Part shown: positions 1 through 36,260 of the stretch, in pieces
Layout: every line of letters starts with the position of its first letter
Numbering within the stretch: position 1 is the stretch's first letter
Program-made: the position numbers and the translations under genes
Origin: Zeus faber
Lineage: Eukaryota; Chordata; Actinopteri; Zeiformes; Zeidae
DNA length: 64,000 nt
Direction of reading: 5' to 3'
Assembly: GCA_960531495.1 (NCBI GenBank)
Contig: OY482862.1
Coordinates: 16,776,671-16,840,670, forward strand
The notes under the pieces: model-generated
Databases searched by the model: none
Told to the model about the DNA's origin: nothing
Seen by the model: only the letters and a program-made list of their open reading frames with translations

Positions 1-593
1 GAAGTGAATTTGCACATGCCACCACAGTCCCTCCCTGCGAGGCGTGGGGATGGGGGAGCGGGGACGTGTGAGCTCAGGCTGGGGCATGCTGTGCATGGGA
101 ACCACACGCATTCCATTAATTCTGCATACCAACAACTCACAGCTGCGGCAGACCAGCCCCTAACAAAGCATGAAAATGTAGATATGCACGAAATTCTTTA
201 AACTCCTCGACATAGAACAGTTGACAAGTTCAGTGGTATCTTTATCCATCAACATTCCCACAATCGTGTAGTGCTGAGTGCCTGAAAACCCACTGACATC
301 TGAGCGAAATGTTGAAACACAAATTTGACTTATTCGAGTATTTTTGCACCATCAATTCTGTCAGCATTGAGTCTTTCCCTCAATCTAACAGGCTCCATCG
401 GCAGGTTTGACGAAGCATATTCTCCTGCTCCTGTTTCCATTGAAGGGTTGCCATAGGGACCATCAGTTTGACTGTGGTTTTCCATGTTCCCCCTTGGGAA
501 ATAGCCCAGTGACAGTGTGTGTGTATATGGCCTGCACTGTCGTGACTGTTGCTCGGAGACAATCCAACAAGCTTGAAAGGGTAAACAAACACA

Positions 594-639
<46 letters not shown>

Positions 640-2870
640 TACACACACAGACACGCACACACACACACACACAGACACGCGCACACACATATGCAACCCT
701 GTGCACACATAGTACAGATGCTGATGCATTTGCAAACAGTGTGTATTGCTTAATGTATCTTGAGTTCGATTTAAGTGGAAAATAACCTTAAGTGATGTAC
801 TGCAAACAGTCCATATCCAATGAAACCAAAATGCTCCTTAACATCATCCTCGTACAGAGAGCCAAATGTGAACGCATTTTCGTATAGCAAATGAACACAA
901 AGCATCCTACTGTGTCTGAGTGGATGTGAAGCGCTACATGAAAACCCACACATCAGATAACCATGTCACAGATGGAATGTGGGAGCAGATAACTCCCAAG
1001 GAAATGCCTGGAGATCGGAACTATTCCAAAGAAATCAGACAAGCCTCCTCGAATTGAGCAAAAATACTGTTTTACACTTTTGAAAACTTTGGGTTAATGA
1101 GGGGTAAAATAAGAGGGTTAAGTTTCCAAATGCACTGCGAAGAAACACAGACTTCAATATCGTTCACTCTGTACAGGGGAAAAAAATGTTTTTTTGGTAT
1201 CTGTATGTATTGGGGAGGTTATGTTGAACGTTTCATGCTATTAAATATGTAGATGGAATTACACTTGAGGCAACTGAAAAAATAGCAGTGATTAACAAAA
1301 ATCTATGGCCCACTAAATAGATCACCATCTGTTTAAGCTCTGGCTGCCAAGTCTGTTTCTGTTACTATCTCACTGTTATTTGAGTAGTATCAATGATAAC
1401 AGGTTTGGTCCTTTTTTGTTGCATGCATGCTCAGTAAAACTTAACACTTAACATATAAAAGGTGCACAGCAGAAAATTGTATTTTTACGTATTATATGTT
1501 TATGTATAAGACGTGTTTTGTCCAAAGCCACTTAGAATAAGTGCATTTGCCACAGTATCAAACCAACAAGCAAGCAGAAACAAGCAGTATGTCATGCATC
1601 AACCCCAATCTGCTATCAGGCCTCCTATATCATTCTTATTTCATATGAGTGAAATATACAAAACAGAGTAACCAGTAAACCAGTCAACATATATAAAAAC
1701 GTATTACTCAAACCTAAAGCACAATGGTCATTCACAATATTGACAGGACAAAGGCAAGACATGACCATCCTAAAAACCTTCCAGACGACCAGGCAAGACA
1801 GGGCTTCCAGCTTGAGTGCTGAAAAACGATGAACATTGTTGCAGCGTTGATATTATCGCTTTCAAATAATGTAAGTCCCAGCACGTCAATGTATTTCATG
1901 TGACACTTTTAACTCTAAATGACTGTGTATGGCCATGTAAAGGGGAAATGAAAGCCTATTTCATTCAACATGATTTGCCCTCTCTCTCTCTCCATCTCAC
2001 TCAGTCTTGATTGGGTGATATTTTTGAAATCTAGGTTTTGAGCCACCAAGGAAATGCTCTTAAACTCCTACTCTGGATGTCTTTGTGGTCGGTTTTAAGG
2101 AAAATATTTACTTCATCAGTCTAAAAATACAATTGATGAGGCTGATTTAGCATGACTTTAAACATGCCTTACATGGCATTCCCAGCAAAAGGAGTCATTT
2201 TACAGAGTGCGTCTGGAAAGAACATTTTTATTAGGGCATTCTTCAAACAGACTGTACTTGTCCTCATCTCATCCCTGCACAAATTACATATCTGTAGCTT
2301 TACAAAAGTTCCGAATGTTATCATAAAATAATAAGACATATAGCATACATTGTGGGTTGTTAAATATTTCATGAAGTTATCAAGTTATGAAGTTACTCAG
2401 CCAACATTTAGTTTACTGAAGTGCTTCCTTTCAAACGGATTTCAACTATTGTAACATACCCGTTTCTATCTGATGAAAACCATTCAATGAGTAATGTGTC
2501 ATTGATTAAAATCCAAGGTTTTCCTCATTTAACCTTGGCAGGCTGTGATCGTGTTTCCCTTTCTGCAAAGAAGCAATATTTTTGAAGGATAAAAAAAAAA
2601 AAAAAGCGTCCCGTGCAGATTGAAACGGGTCACAAACTGACAGGTTTATTTTGAAGCTGTCTATGAATAGGGCGCGGGGGGCCCCTCTTTCCTCAAGCCT
2701 GCTGCAATTTTGGCTGCAAAACGGTCTGAACTGCACAGTCCGGTGCACAAGCAGAACTACTGTACGTTGTCTCTGGGTGAGGCTTTTTAAAAAAAATTTT
2801 TTTTTTTTTTTAAATATGCATTAATGCGCAGTACTGTAACAATGTGCACAACTTTCCCACGCTGTTTTAA
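1..2870. other. Intergenic region, no gene recognised
   Basis: I see no exon with recognisable protein similarity on either strand. The longer open frames come from the CA/TG repeat near 590-690 or are short and without features. A+T rich overall, with poly-A/T runs at 2591-2605 and 2788-2811 just before composition switches sharply to CpG-rich at about 2880. It probably holds distal upstream sequence of the neurabin-family gene that follows. Confidence 0.6.
584..690. repeat. (CA)n microsatellite, interrupted
   Basis: A run of CA dinucleotides with a few CATA and CAGACACG interruptions. All overlapping open frames on both strands are low-complexity TH/CV polymers produced by this repeat. Confidence 0.95.
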
Positions 2871-2879
2871 TTTTTCAGC

Positions 2880-2903
2880 CGTATGAGAGGAAAAAGGACG
2901 GTG

Positions 2904-2935
<32 letters not shown>

Positions 2936-3516
2936 ATGTACGCGGTGGGGGGCGGGAGGGGGGGGTGTGCGCGCCCTGGAATGTGCGCGCGCGCTCCCGA
3001 CTTCTGTCTGATCTCGTGGCGCGCCGGCCCCGTGTGCACGCGCGCGCGCGCGCCCCGCGACAGGTCCGGAGCGGCAGGAAGGAGGAGGCAGGGAAACGCC
3101 GGAGCGGGGCGACGATGGCGGTGGGGAAAAAAGCAGCGGGGACAACTTCGGTAAACGCGCGTCGGACGTAGGACGGAGACCACCCAGCGCCCGCAACACG
3201 GCCAAACGCGTTAATGGTGAGGTCGAGGAGAGTTGTGTCCGTGTGTGTGTGTCCGTGTGTGTGTGTCCGTACGTTTAAAAAGTTGCCGTCCGCGTGCCGG
3301 GCGAATTACGAGTCCTTCGCGCGCGGACGCGAGAACCGTGGCGAACTGCTTCACTAACTTGAACGTTTGTCTCCGAATTCCCACGTCGCGTCGTGTTTGG
3401 TTGATTGCTTCGACAACCCCCCCCCCCCCCGAATCAAAAGTAGTTTACAGTCGGCGGGGCGCGATTATTGACGTCGCAGGAGTCGTAGCGCGACAGTACG
3501 GAGCCCTCGATATGTA

Positions 3517-3553
<37 letters not shown>

Positions 3554-3640
3554 GTGTGTGTGTTTGTGCGTGTAGAGCTAGTCCTGGCGTGCGGTACAGT
3601 ACGCGGACCAACACAACTAGACAACACGTTGGAAGCATTT
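2880..3640 (+). promoter_or_regulatory. CpG-rich promoter/5'UTR region of the neurabin-family gene
   Basis: The sequence changes abruptly from A+T rich to very CpG rich, with a (GTGC)n run near 2906-2935, a GCGCGC run near 3040-3056 and many isolated CpGs. It lies directly upstream of a splice acceptor (CAG at about 3730-3732) that opens the first coding exon. A non-coding first exon is therefore expected here; possible donors are GTAAAC at 3151 and GTGAGG near 3217, but I cannot choose between them. Alternating purine-pyrimidine runs could adopt Z-DNA. No TATA box stands out, which suits a CpG-island promoter. Confidence 0.6.
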
Positions 3641-3732
3641 GAAATGTTGTGAATCGGTCGCTAATGTGACGTTTTACCCGCTGTGTTGTTGTTGTTGTTT
3701 GTTTGTTTTTGTTTTTTTTAACTCTTCTCCAG

Positions 3733-3768
3733 ATGACTCCATCGCGTGCGTGCGTGTTAACGAGTTGA
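3733..3768 (+). other. Upstream ORF of 11 codons in the 5'UTR
   Basis: If the acceptor ending at 3732 is used, the exon starts exactly with ATG and this frame stops after 11 codons (TGA at 3766-3768). It is out of frame with, and 138 nt ahead of, the neurabin start at 3906. Such a uORF commonly lowers translation of the main frame. Its use depends on the unconfirmed acceptor. Confidence 0.4.
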
Positions 3769-3905
3769 GACAATGCTCCGAGGAGGCTCCGCTGGACCCG
3801 GGTCACCTTAGAGCAACCGAAGAAGGAAAAAGGCCACCCACAAATTGGGAACCCACTGCTATATTGTCCCCGTTTGAGTCGGATTGTGCGCGAAACCCGG
3901 GCAAA

Positions 3906-28606
<24,701 letters not shown>

Positions 28607-29998
28607 GCCACACACTCTAAATCTGTTTCTGTAAATCAGTCACTTCATTTCTAATGTCACCTGCGAATGCCACTAATGACCACAGACTGCGTCTGTCCTT
28701 GAATTGCACCTGTGATTTATTTTTTTATTTTTTATTTTTTAATTGCCAGTCATGAATCATCTGCATGCTATAGTACCCTGCGTCCTAAACCGCATCCTAG
28801 TATACTATTTAGTATGTCCCAAACCGTAGTATGTGCAAAGAACATCCGGCGACACGTCCTAGTCTGCAAACTCTGCACAGGGAAACGTATCCCACAATGC
28901 ATTGCTTGGGAAGACACAGATAAAAGTTGAAAGTGTATGTATGTCCGAGAAGCCATCAATCTTTTTACTGATGCGCTGAAGCCCGCTGGACGATAGTACC
29001 AACATGTAGTACCTAGTGCACCGTTTTGGACGCAGGAGGTGAGTGTTAGTCCCTTAGTTCTCCATTCTCACTTATTCTTGTTTATACAGTAACACACTTT
29101 CTCACAGATTCCCCCAGATCAAACCATTTAAACTCTGAGGGAGAGGAACGATAATGTATGACAGGTTTTTTTTCGGGTTTGTGACCAAAAATGATAAGAC
29201 TTTTTTTTTTTTTTTTTTTCTCCCCACTAGGGATGTAGAACATAATTGAAATAACAGTGTAGTATTTCTAGCCGGTTACGCTGACATTTACCTACAGGTA
29301 TCAACAAAAGTAAACTTTATTGCTTTTTAAACATTTTCTATTTTTTTTCTAGTACGCCTGTAGCCATGTACAAATCTTTTGTGGAAAGTTGTTGTACAGT
29401 TGACCGAAAAGCACTATATTGTCTTTTAACTTTCAAAGGGTGACAAGGTTTTAAGTGTATAAATGAGTTTTATACATGTGCCTATTAACTGCATAATTTT
29501 TTTTTTTTTTTTAACAATGAAAATATGATTACGGTTAATTTTATACTATATACATTTTCTACTAAGTAGAATAGCAAGGATGAGAACATTTTTGCTGAAT
29601 GAAAAGCAAAAGGCGTGGTGTCAGGGACAGCGCTGCTTATTCCCAAATGTGCCTGGATGGGTGGTGCAACACTCCATAGTCCCTAGAAACGTACAGGTTG
29701 TTACTGAAATCATTCCTGTGACCATGTTTATTGAACTCCTTTTGTAGGATTACTTCACGTAACTGGCCCGTAGGAAATTCATAAATGTAACGTGCCTATT
29801 GAATAATTTTGGGAGGGGAAGTTTTGTGATTATGAATGTTTAGGGTTCACCACCAAACCTAAATACTTTAGATTGCATCACCATTTGAGCAGGGCAAGAG
29901 CTATTCTGTATATTCCTGAGAGTAAAACATGTTTTGACTGCAGGAAGTACCTTGGTACATACTGTAAAGCAGCGTCAATAAACTAATTTTCACTTTAA
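28607..29998 (+). other. 3'UTR and polyadenylation signal of the neurabin-family gene
   Basis: Non-coding after the TGA at 28604-28606. The first good AATAAA is at 29977-29982 with a G/T-rich stretch just after it (29998-30020), giving a 3'UTR of about 1.4 kb. It contains a MITE-like element at 28777-29036 and two poly-T runs. The next gene, pdk1, runs toward it on the other strand. Confidence 0.65.
28777..29036. mobile_element. MITE-like element in the 3'UTR, about 260 bp
   Basis: The left end CCTGCGTCCTAAACCGCATC and the reverse complement of the right end CCTGCGTCCAAAACGGTGCA match over about 28 bp with few differences, forming clear terminal inverted repeats. No open frame. Words such as TAGTATGTCCCAAACCG and CCCACAATGCA are familiar from a common fish MITE group. 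No convincing target duplication could be fixed. It would be transcribed as part of the neurabin 3'UTR. Confidence 0.75.
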
Positions 29999-31447
29999 TG
30001 CGGTGTGGGTGTGTTTCCTTTTGCCAATGTCTCTGCTGTTCTGTTTTAAGTCGCGGCCTTTAAGACAGAGTAGACATTTAACCTTCCCACATCTCGTTTT
30101 TCCCATAGGGTTCACTGAGAAGGTGAGTTGAGGGGAATGGCGGCTGAAGTGATTCCTCAACATCATTTAGGCAGTTTTATCAAACTTAGTGTTCAGAGCC
30201 ATTGCTTATGTAGCTATGGGACTCCAAAGAGTTGCATTTCTTTATGAAGCAGGCAGGCTTAATAAGAATCTGTCTTTTATGTTTAATGACATCACACAAA
30301 AAACAACTTCAATGTCATGTCACCACACTTACCGAAACAAAATTGAGGATCCGGAATCCTCAATATGTAAATAGTTGTACTTCTAGAAAGGAAAACGTCC
30401 CCATATTAAAAGGTGACTACTCTTAGGTCTGATGGCAATTCCACCATTTCAAACAACACACAAAGAACCAGAAAATAACACTGTTAGGGTTTACAGCTCA
30501 CACACAATGTACCCCAAAAGTCATTATTGTTACTCCCAAGATCTTTTGACACAAGTTGAATTTTCTCACACAATTCCCTTTTCCTGTAATGAGTCTTGCC
30601 CAAGACAGAATACTGCCCTTAAATTGAAGTAGAAAACTTGAAGTTGCGTTACCAAAGTTCTAAAAAGGACACACTAACCCAAACACAGAAAGGTGCTTTT
30701 TCAAGATTACCCGACACTTTTCCGCTTTAATATACAATATATTTTAAAGTCTTAAGTTGTGTCCAGTTGAAACACCGACGTAAACACTAAGATAATCAAA
30801 GCAACATTTGACATCACACAGATACAGTATCACCTGTATAAAAAGGTTGAGAAGCTATCATGCTGCCTCAAGAGCAAAGTGTTAAAACGTTTTCTGTCGT
30901 CACAACCAACAAACTCATTTCTCGTCAATCTGCAGCATTCCAAAGTTGGCTTTTAAAATAATCGTATAAATAGATCGTCAGAAAATTCCTGACACCAGAA
31001 CTTGAAATAAATCCTCACGTTGACCGTCATTGCAATGCAACTCTGCAACTCCGTCGTCCGCAGCATCAGTTGCTGACAGAAGAGCTTCAGATTTTCTTCC
31101 TGCCGAGGTCCTAAAATGCTTTAAATGTAACATTAGTGACTAAGTGCGCAGAGCAGACAATATTTCACTGTAACATTGAAACAAAAAGACCATAACGCCA
31201 CTAATACTTTTTGGTACTTTTGTACTGTACCAAGAGCTTCCAGTTTTAGTTATCAGGCTTTTTGAAGGCTACATGTGGACTACTACCAAAGTAACACGGT
31301 CCTTACTCTGGTGGGTAGAATATGTCTGACTAGTTCATGCAAGACGATGCTTTAATAAGAAAAAAAACAACAGCGTATCCTTTAAAACAGCGCACCGGCA
31401 GAATAAGAAGCGACTCCAGCAGCTTTGCTCTACGGCACCACGTGGAC
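29999..31447. other. Tail-to-tail interval; probable pdk1 3'UTR
   Basis: Between the polyadenylation signal of the plus-strand gene and the stop codon of the minus-strand pdk1. No coding sequence is recognised. No canonical AATAAA on the minus strand is obvious; ATTAAA-type signals read on the minus strand at about 30727 and 31351. Much of 30600-31447 probably belongs to the pdk1 3'UTR. Confidence 0.45.
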
Positions 31448-32001
31448 CTAGAAGCTGCGGAAGGTGGTCATGTCTTTGGGCTCCTTGCTGGGCACGCACC
31501 AGTCGTCCGCCTCGTGCATCGTCTTGTAGTGTTTCCACGCTGACTTGTTGTACACGGGCAGCCTCTCGATGGACTCCGTGGAAAGCGCCTGGGGAAAATA
31601 AATTCAATAAAATCACTGGATAACGGTTGGAAAACTCCCAACTTCCCCGAACTTCTCCTTCAGGGCACGTAGGAGTCGTCAGTATAATATGGACTTACCC
31701 GAATATAGATGATGGCGTCGGTGCCATAGCCCTCTAGCGAGTAGAGCTTCAGGTCTCCTTGGAAGTACCTGGCGTAGAGGCGAGAGATGGGCAGCCCGTA
31801 GCCGTATCCAGCCTGGGGGGGAAAGTAGAGCTCAGTCCTCCCTCCTCCAAGATGAATGTTTTCAATGGTTACCATATTTGGTATCGGTGGTAGTGAGCAC
31901 AAAAATTAAATGTGAATGTATTGAAACAAGCAGCCTCTGCCATCTGCACGTGCTGCCAAACGCACAACTTTGCATTTTAAAGCTCAACTTAAAAAAAAGA
32001 A

Positions 32002-32069
<68 letters not shown>

Positions 32070-35000
32070 GTTTAATATATTTTTTTCCCCTTCTTTTCTT
32101 TTCAATAATCTATTGTGAGGATTATTTTGAGATTTATTGGAATTGCTTGGGGTAGTCCAAGACAAATAATTAGAGACTAATAATTAAATGATAAGGAAAA
32201 ATCATCCACCAAGAAATAATTATGATCCTTCTAAAATGATGTCCCAAAACTGAAATTGATTTGACATATCTGTATGTATTTTTTTAATTTTAATTTTTTT
32301 ATTGCATTTATCTTTATTATTGTTATGATTATCATCATTACTATTTGATTGCCTTCTATTAATGTAAAGCACTTGAGTTGCATGTTGTGTATGATAGGTA
32401 CTGTACAAATAAATGTTAATATTATTTTGTTATTATTATTGTTATTATTATTATTATCATTAAACCAAAACTAATAAATCATCAACCAGATAGAGATTGG
32501 TCCACAATTAAGGGTTGTTGGGAAAATGCCGTCTGTATTCCAGGAAAAGCTACCGGTACCTTACGGCTTTAAAAGAATGTTGTTACTTCCAAGCCTTGAT
32601 TTAAGATGTTAATGTCAGTGGGCCTCACCAGCGGAGCTCCGCGGGAGGCCTCCATGCTTGGCCGGGGAGCGGTGGAGTAGGTGTAGGTGAAGAGCCTGTC
32701 GATCTTACGCAGTGGGACGCCGCCTCCGCGATCGCTCACCTGTGGCGAGTCCACCACGGAACAACAAAACATTAACTTCAGCTCCAGCTCAGTTTTAGAA
32801 ACCACGCAAGCCCCCGCAGACTGCTAAGCATCCCCAAAATCTAAGTGTTACCCGCTTGAATTTCCACCTAAACAGGATCAGAACTTGGTCTGACTATTAT
32901 TATTAGTAGCAGTTTTATTACGTCCTATGTGAGAGACAAAACTATTTCTATTTGAACAATAATATTACACTGCCTAATAAGAACAATAAGAGGGAAAAAA
33001 AGTATCCTTCAACACATGACAATGAATGAAGAGAAGTTCTAGCAGGTAATAATACGTTTTTCTGTCAGCAAATTCGGAAATTCAGCGGCGGAGTCTCCAG
33101 AGCTTCTCACCTTGACGGTGAGGTCTTCGCTTCCCAGTGCGACCTGTGCCCGGATGGCAGGATACTCAATGGAATCCCCGTACAGCTCCATGGTCGCCCT
33201 CATGGCATTCTACGGCACAGTGACATCAGAAAGCTGCTGCAGCACAATGCACCGGCGGCGTGCAAAACTTTTACCATATTTCATAATATCACTGGATTTA
33301 GACTCCTAGGACTCACCTTGAAAAGTTCAAACACCATGTGATACAAATGGGATGGAACATAAACGACGGTGACAGGCTTTGATTCCTCTTTGATTGTGAG
33401 AAAAAAATAGAAAAATAAGTATAACTATCAGATTAAGTATAAATTGAACAGTTATTTCACAGCAGATAAAGGCAGATCCGTGTCAGGTTTTAAAACAAAC
33501 TACCATTGAATTCCTCCAGTTCCAACTCCGGAGAGTTCATGTAATAGCGGTCGCAAAGGCTTCTTGCGTTCTCATAGGCGTCTAAAAGAAGAGGAGAGAG
33601 AAAGGAACTGAAGGATAAAAAGTCAAATTACATGTTTTATGAAAAGTATGGTTTATTCTTTTGTCATTTTATTCATTGTTGTTTTACTATTCTTACCCCT
33701 GACCACTTCGGTGACGCGGCAGTGCGGATCGATGCTGCCAATTTGTTTGGGGTGCGCCGGGTTCACCTTCACTTTCCCTCCGAAGAGCAGCGCTGGAGGG
33801 AGAGACGGAGGGACGAAATGAGAAACATAAAAAAATATATATATTAAAGAAAAAAAAAACGATTATAGGAACTCGAACCTGATCAAAAAAAATAATAATA
33901 ATACTGAGACGTGGCATCCACGAAGAAATGTTCCTGTAATTCTTTATGAAAATAACCTCTTAAAAGGAATAACTGAAGTCATTATCCAGTGTAGATTAAA
34001 ACAAACAAAATGTGTTTGGATTTTAGCAAGAGGATTTCCACGTGTCATTTACTAATTATTATATTCGGTGAAAGGGGCACCTGTTAAGATAAGATACAAA
34101 AATGACATGTTATTACAATTTATTGAAGAAAGTCACGCGACAAAATCCCGCCCTAGACTCCCTGCATGATTACGGCAGAAATGAATATGACTAGATAGAG
34201 TTGAGTGCAGTTAAATAACCGGCGGCGTCCCCTCACTGTGCTGGTTGAGCAGCATCCTGATGGATATCCTGCTCATGTAGAAGCGATCCAGGAAGTACTG
34301 CACGTTTTGGCTGACGATGGGGTCGGTGCCGTAGGCCTCTTTGTACTCCACCAGACCCTGGGCCATGGTGGGAATGACGTCGTTGTGCCGGTTCCTGATC
34401 TTTATCACGGCATCTGTGAAGCTCCATTAAGAAGGATTAGAGAGAGAATGAGAGAGAGAGAGAGAGAGAGAGAGGGGGAGGAAGAGAGAGGGGGAGAGAG
34501 AGCAGGAGAGAGGGGGGGGTGGAGAGGAAGAGAGAGAGAGAGCAGGAGCGAGAGAGCGAGAGGGGGGAGATGGAGCGAGAGAGGAGAGGGGGAGATGGAG
34601 CGAGAGAGGAGAGGGGGAGATGGAGAGAGATAGAGAGGGAGAGGTGGGGGAGAGAGACAGGGAGGGAGAGTGGGAGAGTGAGAGAGGGGGGGAGAGAGAA
34701 AAAGAGAGAGATGAGACAGGCAGAAAGACGGATATTTTTTTCATCCACAACAACTGGGCGTCACAATAAAAAGACAATTCGAATGGGACATCCAACTGAA
34801 ATAAAAACTGAAGAAATAAACAAGGGGAAAAGTGCCAAAAATGGCCGCACGTTTAGGTTCACTTACTCATAGGTCACTTTTTCATCTGCGGCATTTTTGT
34901 CTTTGAACTGAAGGATCTCCTGAAAGCTTTGCACATACCTGGATAAAAAAAAAAAAAAAAAAAAAAAAAACAACAACCATAAACATCCTGTTGTTTGCAC

Positions 35001-35226
35001 AGCATCATTTCGGGAAAGGTCAACAAGCAAGATGTCCGCCCGTCCCACGTACCAGCTCTGCACCAGGCGGACCGACGGGGTCGTCAGCAGGTTGTCCGGT
35101 AATAAGTTGATCTCTTTCATGATGTTCGCCAACCGGACAGGCAGCTCATGTCTGAGGAAGGCGAATGATGTCCTCTCGCATGCATTTTCAGAGCCTGAAA
35201 GGTGTAAAAAAATAATAACAAAAAAC

Positions 35227-35265
<39 letters not shown>

Positions 35266-35440
35266 ATTGAACTATAGTGTATGCACAGCGGTACAGCATC
35301 ACACAGGGTGTCTGTGGAAACGTAACTTTACCGAAATCTAAGAACTGCTTCATCGAGAGAGGCGAGGGTGAGAATTTTGAATAATAATCCACATCCTTCC
35401 CAATGGAAAGACAATTCCTGAGCGCTCGTAAGATCCTCAT
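31448..35440 (-). CDS. pdk1: Pyruvate dehydrogenase kinase, isozyme 1 type, 11 exons, 405 aa
   Basis: Mitochondrial kinase that phosphorylates the E1-alpha subunit of pyruvate dehydrogenase and turns the complex off. Exons in transcript order (minus strand): 35440-35332, 35194-35053, 34938-34867, 34421-34237, 33792-33697, 33581-33504, 33387-33317, 33209-33111, 32739-32629, 31812-31699, 31588-31448. Phases agree and the total is 1218 nt. Visible parts: a short basic leader; the regulatory helix domain with [17 protein letters not shown]; the GHKL ATP site with N-box (FELFKNAMRAT), DRGGG and GYGYGLP; and the C-terminal DDWCVP motif. The ending [11 protein letters not shown], plus LLFGGK and NSPELELEE, fit PDK1 better than PDK2. 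The acceptor of exon 4 (TGGAG at 34422) is unusual but is the only one that keeps frame. Neighbour of itga6 on the same strand, as in vertebrates generally. Confidence 0.95.
32005..32064. repeat. (TA)n microsatellite
   Basis: About 30 TA units inside a pdk1 intron. It explains the YIYIYI open frame on the plus strand. Confidence 0.97.
34437..34720. repeat. (GA)n-rich polypurine tract in a pdk1 intron
   Basis: Nearly 280 nt of G and A on the plus strand, hence C/T on the transcript strand. It lies immediately before the acceptor of pdk1 exon 4. All long open frames here (RERERE or SLSLSP) are repeat artefacts. A homopurine tract of this length may form triplex DNA and acts as a very long polypyrimidine tract in the pre-mRNA. 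Confidence 0.9.
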
Positions 35441-36260
35441 TTTGAACGATCTCGACTCGCTGGTGACTCAAGTGTCGATGGCACCAATCTGCAGATTGCG
35501 CATAATTGGCTTCCAGTTTTAAAGCGCTGTTGCTACGTTACACATGCCACCGCGGGGTTCCCTGGCTAACGGGACGACCCACTTCGCTAGCCCCACAGCG
35601 GCGGATCCGTGAGCCAGTCAGCCCGTGACCGTGCGTCCATTATTACTGATGCCGCGAAATACACCGAAGCGCGCGTTGTTTCGGTTGTTTCACCAACAAA
35701 CCAGGCTCTGTTTTACGGTTGTATGGGCTCGGCGTGAGGAAGCGAGGCGTAAAGTAGGAGAGCGGCGTGTGACAAATCACTTCCGCCTTGTTTTTGTTTT
35801 GATTATAAAAAAAAAATCTGAAAACGAAAAAAAACGACCCGTTATACGATTTTCTAAGGGAAATCGGAAACAAAAAACAAAAAAAAACGTGTGTGAAAAT
35901 ATTTCTTAATGTTGCGTTGTTTTGTTTGTTTGTTTGTTTATTCTGTGTGACCCGGAAGCTATCGGAAGTAGTAGCGTTCCGCTTACTGCATACCCGGAAG
36001 TTAGGGGCACTCGTTGGCGGCGCCTTTGATTTGGAGCCACCATTCGGAGTCGGGCGTCTGTGAGGCGGACGTTAACAACATGGCCTTGGGCGGATATGCA
36101 TGTTTTGTGGCAGAAAACCGAAGAAATTGCAGCCCGTTTGGAACGACGCGTTGTTTGTTTTCTGCGAGGAAGGCGCGGAGCTGGTGGGCTGAGCAGGGGG
36201 CTTGTCAGGGACTTCTGCCCTGGCAGCCAACTTGAAGCTGAGATCGCTGAAGATAGCTGA
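35441..36260. promoter_or_regulatory. Promoter region of pdk1, possibly bidirectional
   Basis: CpG-containing sequence just upstream of the pdk1 start. Three ETS-type motifs are present: CCGGAAG at 35952-35958, CGGAAG at 35963-35968 and CCGGAAG at 35994-36000. On the plus strand the stretch 36005-36255 is G+C rich and ends in GCTGAG followed by GTGGGT, which could be a first exon and donor of a divergent non-coding transcript. No coding similarity was seen on that side. ETS motifs in this spacing are common at housekeeping, mitochondria-related promoters. Confidence 0.45.

Noticed and set aside
330..735. Overlapping open frames of Cys/Val or Thr/His polymers
   Set aside because: They are six-frame translations of a (CA)n repeat.
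3639..3905. N-terminal extension of the neurabin reading frame (open from 3639)
   Set aside because: It crosses a clear intron end (poly-pyrimidine and CAG at 3732) and shows no family similarity, while MLKTE at 3906 is the conserved start.
34205..34872. RERERE/SLSLSP frames
   Set aside because: Products of the (GA)n tract in a pdk1 intron.
31448..35440. Assignment of the kinase as PDK2 from the neurabin neighbourhood
   Set aside because: The ending [17 protein letters not shown] and ASRGAPL fit PDK1 better, and the integrin neighbour is ITGA6-like.
36014..36260. Small plus-strand protein upstream of pdk1
   Set aside because: Two overlapping frames of similar length, no domain, likely 5' non-coding sequence.
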